Below, piece by piece: positions 61,954-64,000 of a DNA stretch of 64,000 nt (positions within the stretch are counted from its first letter, which is position 1; every line of letters starts with the position of its first letter). The position numbers were made by a program, and so were the translations under genes. This DNA comes from Oceanipulchritudo coccoides. GTDB taxonomy: Bacteria; Verrucomicrobiota; Verrucomicrobiia; Opitutales; Oceanipulchritudinaceae. The notes below the pieces were generated by a model. The model had not been told where the DNA came from, searched no databases, and saw only the letters and a program-made list of their open reading frames with translations. The stretch lies in assembly GCF_010500615.1 (NCBI RefSeq), contig NZ_JAAGNX010000002.1, positions 1,130,361-1,194,360 of the forward strand, written 5' to 3'.

Positions 61954-63846
61954 ATGAGGATTGCCCTACAAGCTGTTGTTTTGATGTCTGTAATTGTGCT
62001 TGCGGGGTGCGGTCGTCGGGAGGGGGACGAAGTGGCCGCCTACGACAACACGGAAGAGGTGGAGGCGTATTATGAGGCGCACCCGGAGCGCTTTGTCTTT
62101 GCCAGCCCTGAGGACCTGCCGGAGGGCCTTGACTGGCAGGACGGATCGGAGTTGGCTTCGTTCGGTGATCCGCGGGCCAAGCGGGGAGGGCATCTGCGGT
62201 TGAGACTACCCCGGTTGCAGGCGACGCTGCGTGTCCTTGGACCTGATGCCAATGGCAGCCTGCGCGGCCCCTTATGGAACGCCAATTCGGTTTTTCTCGT
62301 CTCCGGACATCCATGGGAAGACGGCTACATCCCCGGCCTTGCCCGGCGCTGGGCTGTGGAGAACACGACTCCCCAACGGATTTACTTTGAGCTGGATCCG
62401 GATGCCCGATGGAGCGATGGCCGCCCGGTGACGACGGAGGACTTCCTGTTTTCCCTTTACGTCCTCTTGTCCCCGCACGTCCAGGACCCTGCGGTGAACC
62501 GGGTGTATGATGAGAACATCGCGAACATCACCCGCTACGACGAACGGACCTTTTCCTTAACCCTCGCGAAGCCGACCCCCAGTCCGCTTGCATGGGGGGC
62601 ATCCTACATTCTGTTCCAGCGCGAGTTCTACCGTGAATTCGGCCCGGATTACACCGATCGCTACCATTCGCGGTTCGCGCCTGTCACGGGTGCTTACACA
62701 TTGGATACAGAGGATATCCGGCGCGGTGAGCAGGTCACCTTCCGGCGGCTGACCAATTGGTGGGCGGATGACAAGCCGTTCTACCGGTACCGTTACAATG
62801 TGGATAAACTCACCTACGTCGTGGTCCGCGATGACTTCAAGGCGTTTGAGGCCTTTCTCAATGGGACCCTTGACCTGTTCCCGATCAATGAAACCGAACT
62901 CTGGTATGACCGCGCAGACGTTGATCCCATCAAGAATGGATATATTGAACGGGCACAGGTTTACCACCTGCTCCCGACGGGAAGCATGGGGCTTTTTATA
63001 AATTCAATGAGCCCCCTCCTGGATAACCGGGATATCCGGGTCGGCATTCAACACGCCACCAACTACGAGCGGGTAAACAAGGATATTCATCGCGGCGACC
63101 AGCGGCGCATCCGCTCCTTTGTCGACGGATATGGACCCTATGACCATACCGACATGCGCGCCCGTGATTTCAGTATAGACAAGGCATTGGAGGAGTTTGC
63201 CAAGGCCGGCTTCACAGAGCGGGGACCTGACGGGATTCTGGTCAATGATGCCGGACAGCGACTTTCCTTCACTTTTTCAATAAGCAGTCGCTCTGAGGAA
63301 AGCCGCATCGCCCTTGTCCTGCGGGAGGAAGCCGCCCAGGCCGGATTGGACCTGCGCATCGAGGAAATGGATCCCACCGCTTTCTTCACCAAGGTCTTCG
63401 AGAAAAACCACGAGATCTGTCTCTTCGGATGGAATACCGGCTATGCCAAAGTTCCGACCTTTGAATGGGAAATGCGTGGTGAAGATGCTGGAAAGCCAAA
63501 GAACTTCAACTCGACGAATATCCGTGACGACAGGCTGGATGCCTTGCTCGAGGAGTGGGATCAGCTTCGGGATCCGGAGAAGGCGTATCAGGTTTCTCAT
63601 GACATACAGGAGCGCCTCTACGAATACGCCGCCTGGGTGCCCGGCTTGAGTGCCGACTTCACCCGCTGGGGCTGCTGGCGATGGATGCAATGGCCGGAGT
63701 ACTTCCAGGTGCCCAAGTATTTCATGTTCACCGCCTCGGGTGTCTTCTGGATCGATGAGGACATCCGGGAGCAAACCCTTGAGGCCCGGCGCAAGGGCCA
63801 GGGATTTCCCCCGAAGACGACCGTCTACGATCGCTGGAAGCAGTAG
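61954..63846 (+). CDS. lipoprotein peptide-binding protein, SBP family 5 (OppA/YejA-like)
   Basis: 630 residues. Signal peptide with a lipobox (VLAGC, Cys19), so lipid-anchored in the periplasm. The mature part follows the family 5 pattern: a KRGGHLRLRLP start, DARWSDGRPVTTEDFLFSLYVL, the FKAFEAFLNGTLDLF segment and long C-terminal lobe motifs (LREEAAQAGLDLRIEEMDPTAF-type, LYEYAAWVP). Presumed substrate-binding subunit of an ABC importer for peptides or similar compounds; the permease and ATPase genes would lie to the right of the window. Confidence 0.9.
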   Translation: MRIALQAVVLMSVIVLAGCGRREGDEVAAYDNTEEVEAYYEAHPERFVFASPEDLPEGLDWQDGSELASFGDPRAKRGGHLRLRLPRLQATLRVLGPDANGSLRGPLWNANSVFLVSGHPWEDGYIPGLARRWAVENTTPQRIYFELDPDARWSDGRPVTTEDFLFSLYVLLSPHVQDPAVNRVYDENIANITRYDERTFSLTLAKPTPSPLAWGASYILFQREFYREFGPDYTDRYHSRFAPVTGAYTLDTEDIRRGEQVTFRRLTNWWADDKPFYRYRYNVDKLTYVVVRDDFKAFEAFLNGTLDLFPINETELWYDRADVDPIKNGYIERAQVYHLLPTGSMGLFINSMSPLLDNRDIRVGIQHATNYERVNKDIHRGDQRRIRSFVDGYGPYDHTDMRARDFSIDKALEEFAKAGFTERGPDGILVNDAGQRLSFTFSISSRSEESRIALVLREEAAQAGLDLRIEEMDPTAFFTKVFEKNHEICLFGWNTGYAKVPTFEWEMRGEDAGKPKNFNSTNIRDDRLDALLEEWDQLRDPEKAYQVSHDIQERLYEYAAWVPGLSADFTRWGCWRWMQWPEYFQVPKYFMFTASGVFWIDEDIREQTLEARRKGQGFPPKTTVYDRWKQ

Positions 63847-63883
63847 CGGGCGGGGACAATTACAGCCCCGAGTCCGGCTTCCC

Positions 63884-63900
63884 GCGGCCATTCAGGCCGC
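63884..63900 (+). terminator. weak hairpin after the SBP gene
   Basis: GCGGCC-ATTCA-GGCCGC, 6-bp stem with a 5-nt loop, 38 nt after the stop. It lacks a T-run, so it is a poor intrinsic terminator. Confidence 0.25.
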
Positions 63901-63910
63901 CAACGCATAT

Positions 63911-63958
63911 CCATTCATATACATCCCCATTCACATACGTCCCCATTCACATTCATAC
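63911..63958. repeat. three imperfect 16-bp tandem repeats
   Basis: CCATTCATATACATCC, CCATTCACATACGTCC and CCATTCACATTCATAC follow each other directly after the SBP gene. No coding role apparent. Confidence 0.7.
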
Positions 63959-64000
63959 CCAGGCATCGGGTTCGGCGTTGCGGAACCCTCAACCTGGGCT

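Overview
This window looks like chromosome from a marine-type Verrucomicrobiota bacterium, most likely Opitutales/Puniceicoccales. That placement is inference from gene style: a giant LEPR-XLL surface protein, an SGNH-esterase/GH29 fucosidase fusion, a laminarinase-type GH16 with a Trp-rich tail, and small secreted proteins with verrucomicrobial-style modules. There is no rRNA or other phylogenetic marker here. I recognised no tRNA, rRNA or CRISPR array.

Layout. (1) 1-46213 (+) is one block: the 3' part of a membrane M50-metalloprotease/HlyD-like adaptor gene; a shortened SecA-like ATPase joined to it by an ATGA overlap; and one uninterrupted 42.4-kb gene for a 14,125-residue protein. That protein has an N-terminal LEPR-XLL motif, a metzincin-type zinc site (HExxHxxGxxH), a lipase-like alpha/beta-hydrolase domain, about 32 beta-rich modules in three related families, a helical insert, RTX-like calcium loops, a six-copy repeat array, Calx-beta-like modules, a near-identical 4-copy repeat and two jelly-roll-like modules. 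I read the three genes as a dedicated export/processing unit and its cargo, loosely parallel to the accessory SecA2 systems that export giant serine-rich adhesins in Gram-positive bacteria. This is the most interesting feature of the window.

(2) 46292-51305 holds polysaccharide-use genes: a secreted GH16 endo-beta-glucanase, a small membrane protein, and a convergent SGNH-esterase/alpha-L-fucosidase fusion. This suggests feeding on algal glucans and fucose-rich, possibly acetylated, polysaccharides. (3) 51492-51835 is a GNAT acetyltransferase pseudogene with an internal deletion. (4) 51849-56014 (-) encodes three secreted proteins in a row, one with MopE-like metal-binding repeats and two freshly duplicated lamin-tail-like domains. 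(5) 56154-59662 is a small defence island: a 3' remnant resembling type I restriction hsdR, an Mrr-type endonuclease, a GIY-YIG nuclease and a divergent HNH endonuclease, next to a cluster of short palindromes. (6) 59682-61767 contains a secreted unknown, a membrane-protein/XRE-regulator pair behind three 18-bp-spaced direct repeats, and another small membrane protein. (7) 61954-63846 is a lipoprotein oligopeptide-binding protein (SBP family 5, YejA-like).
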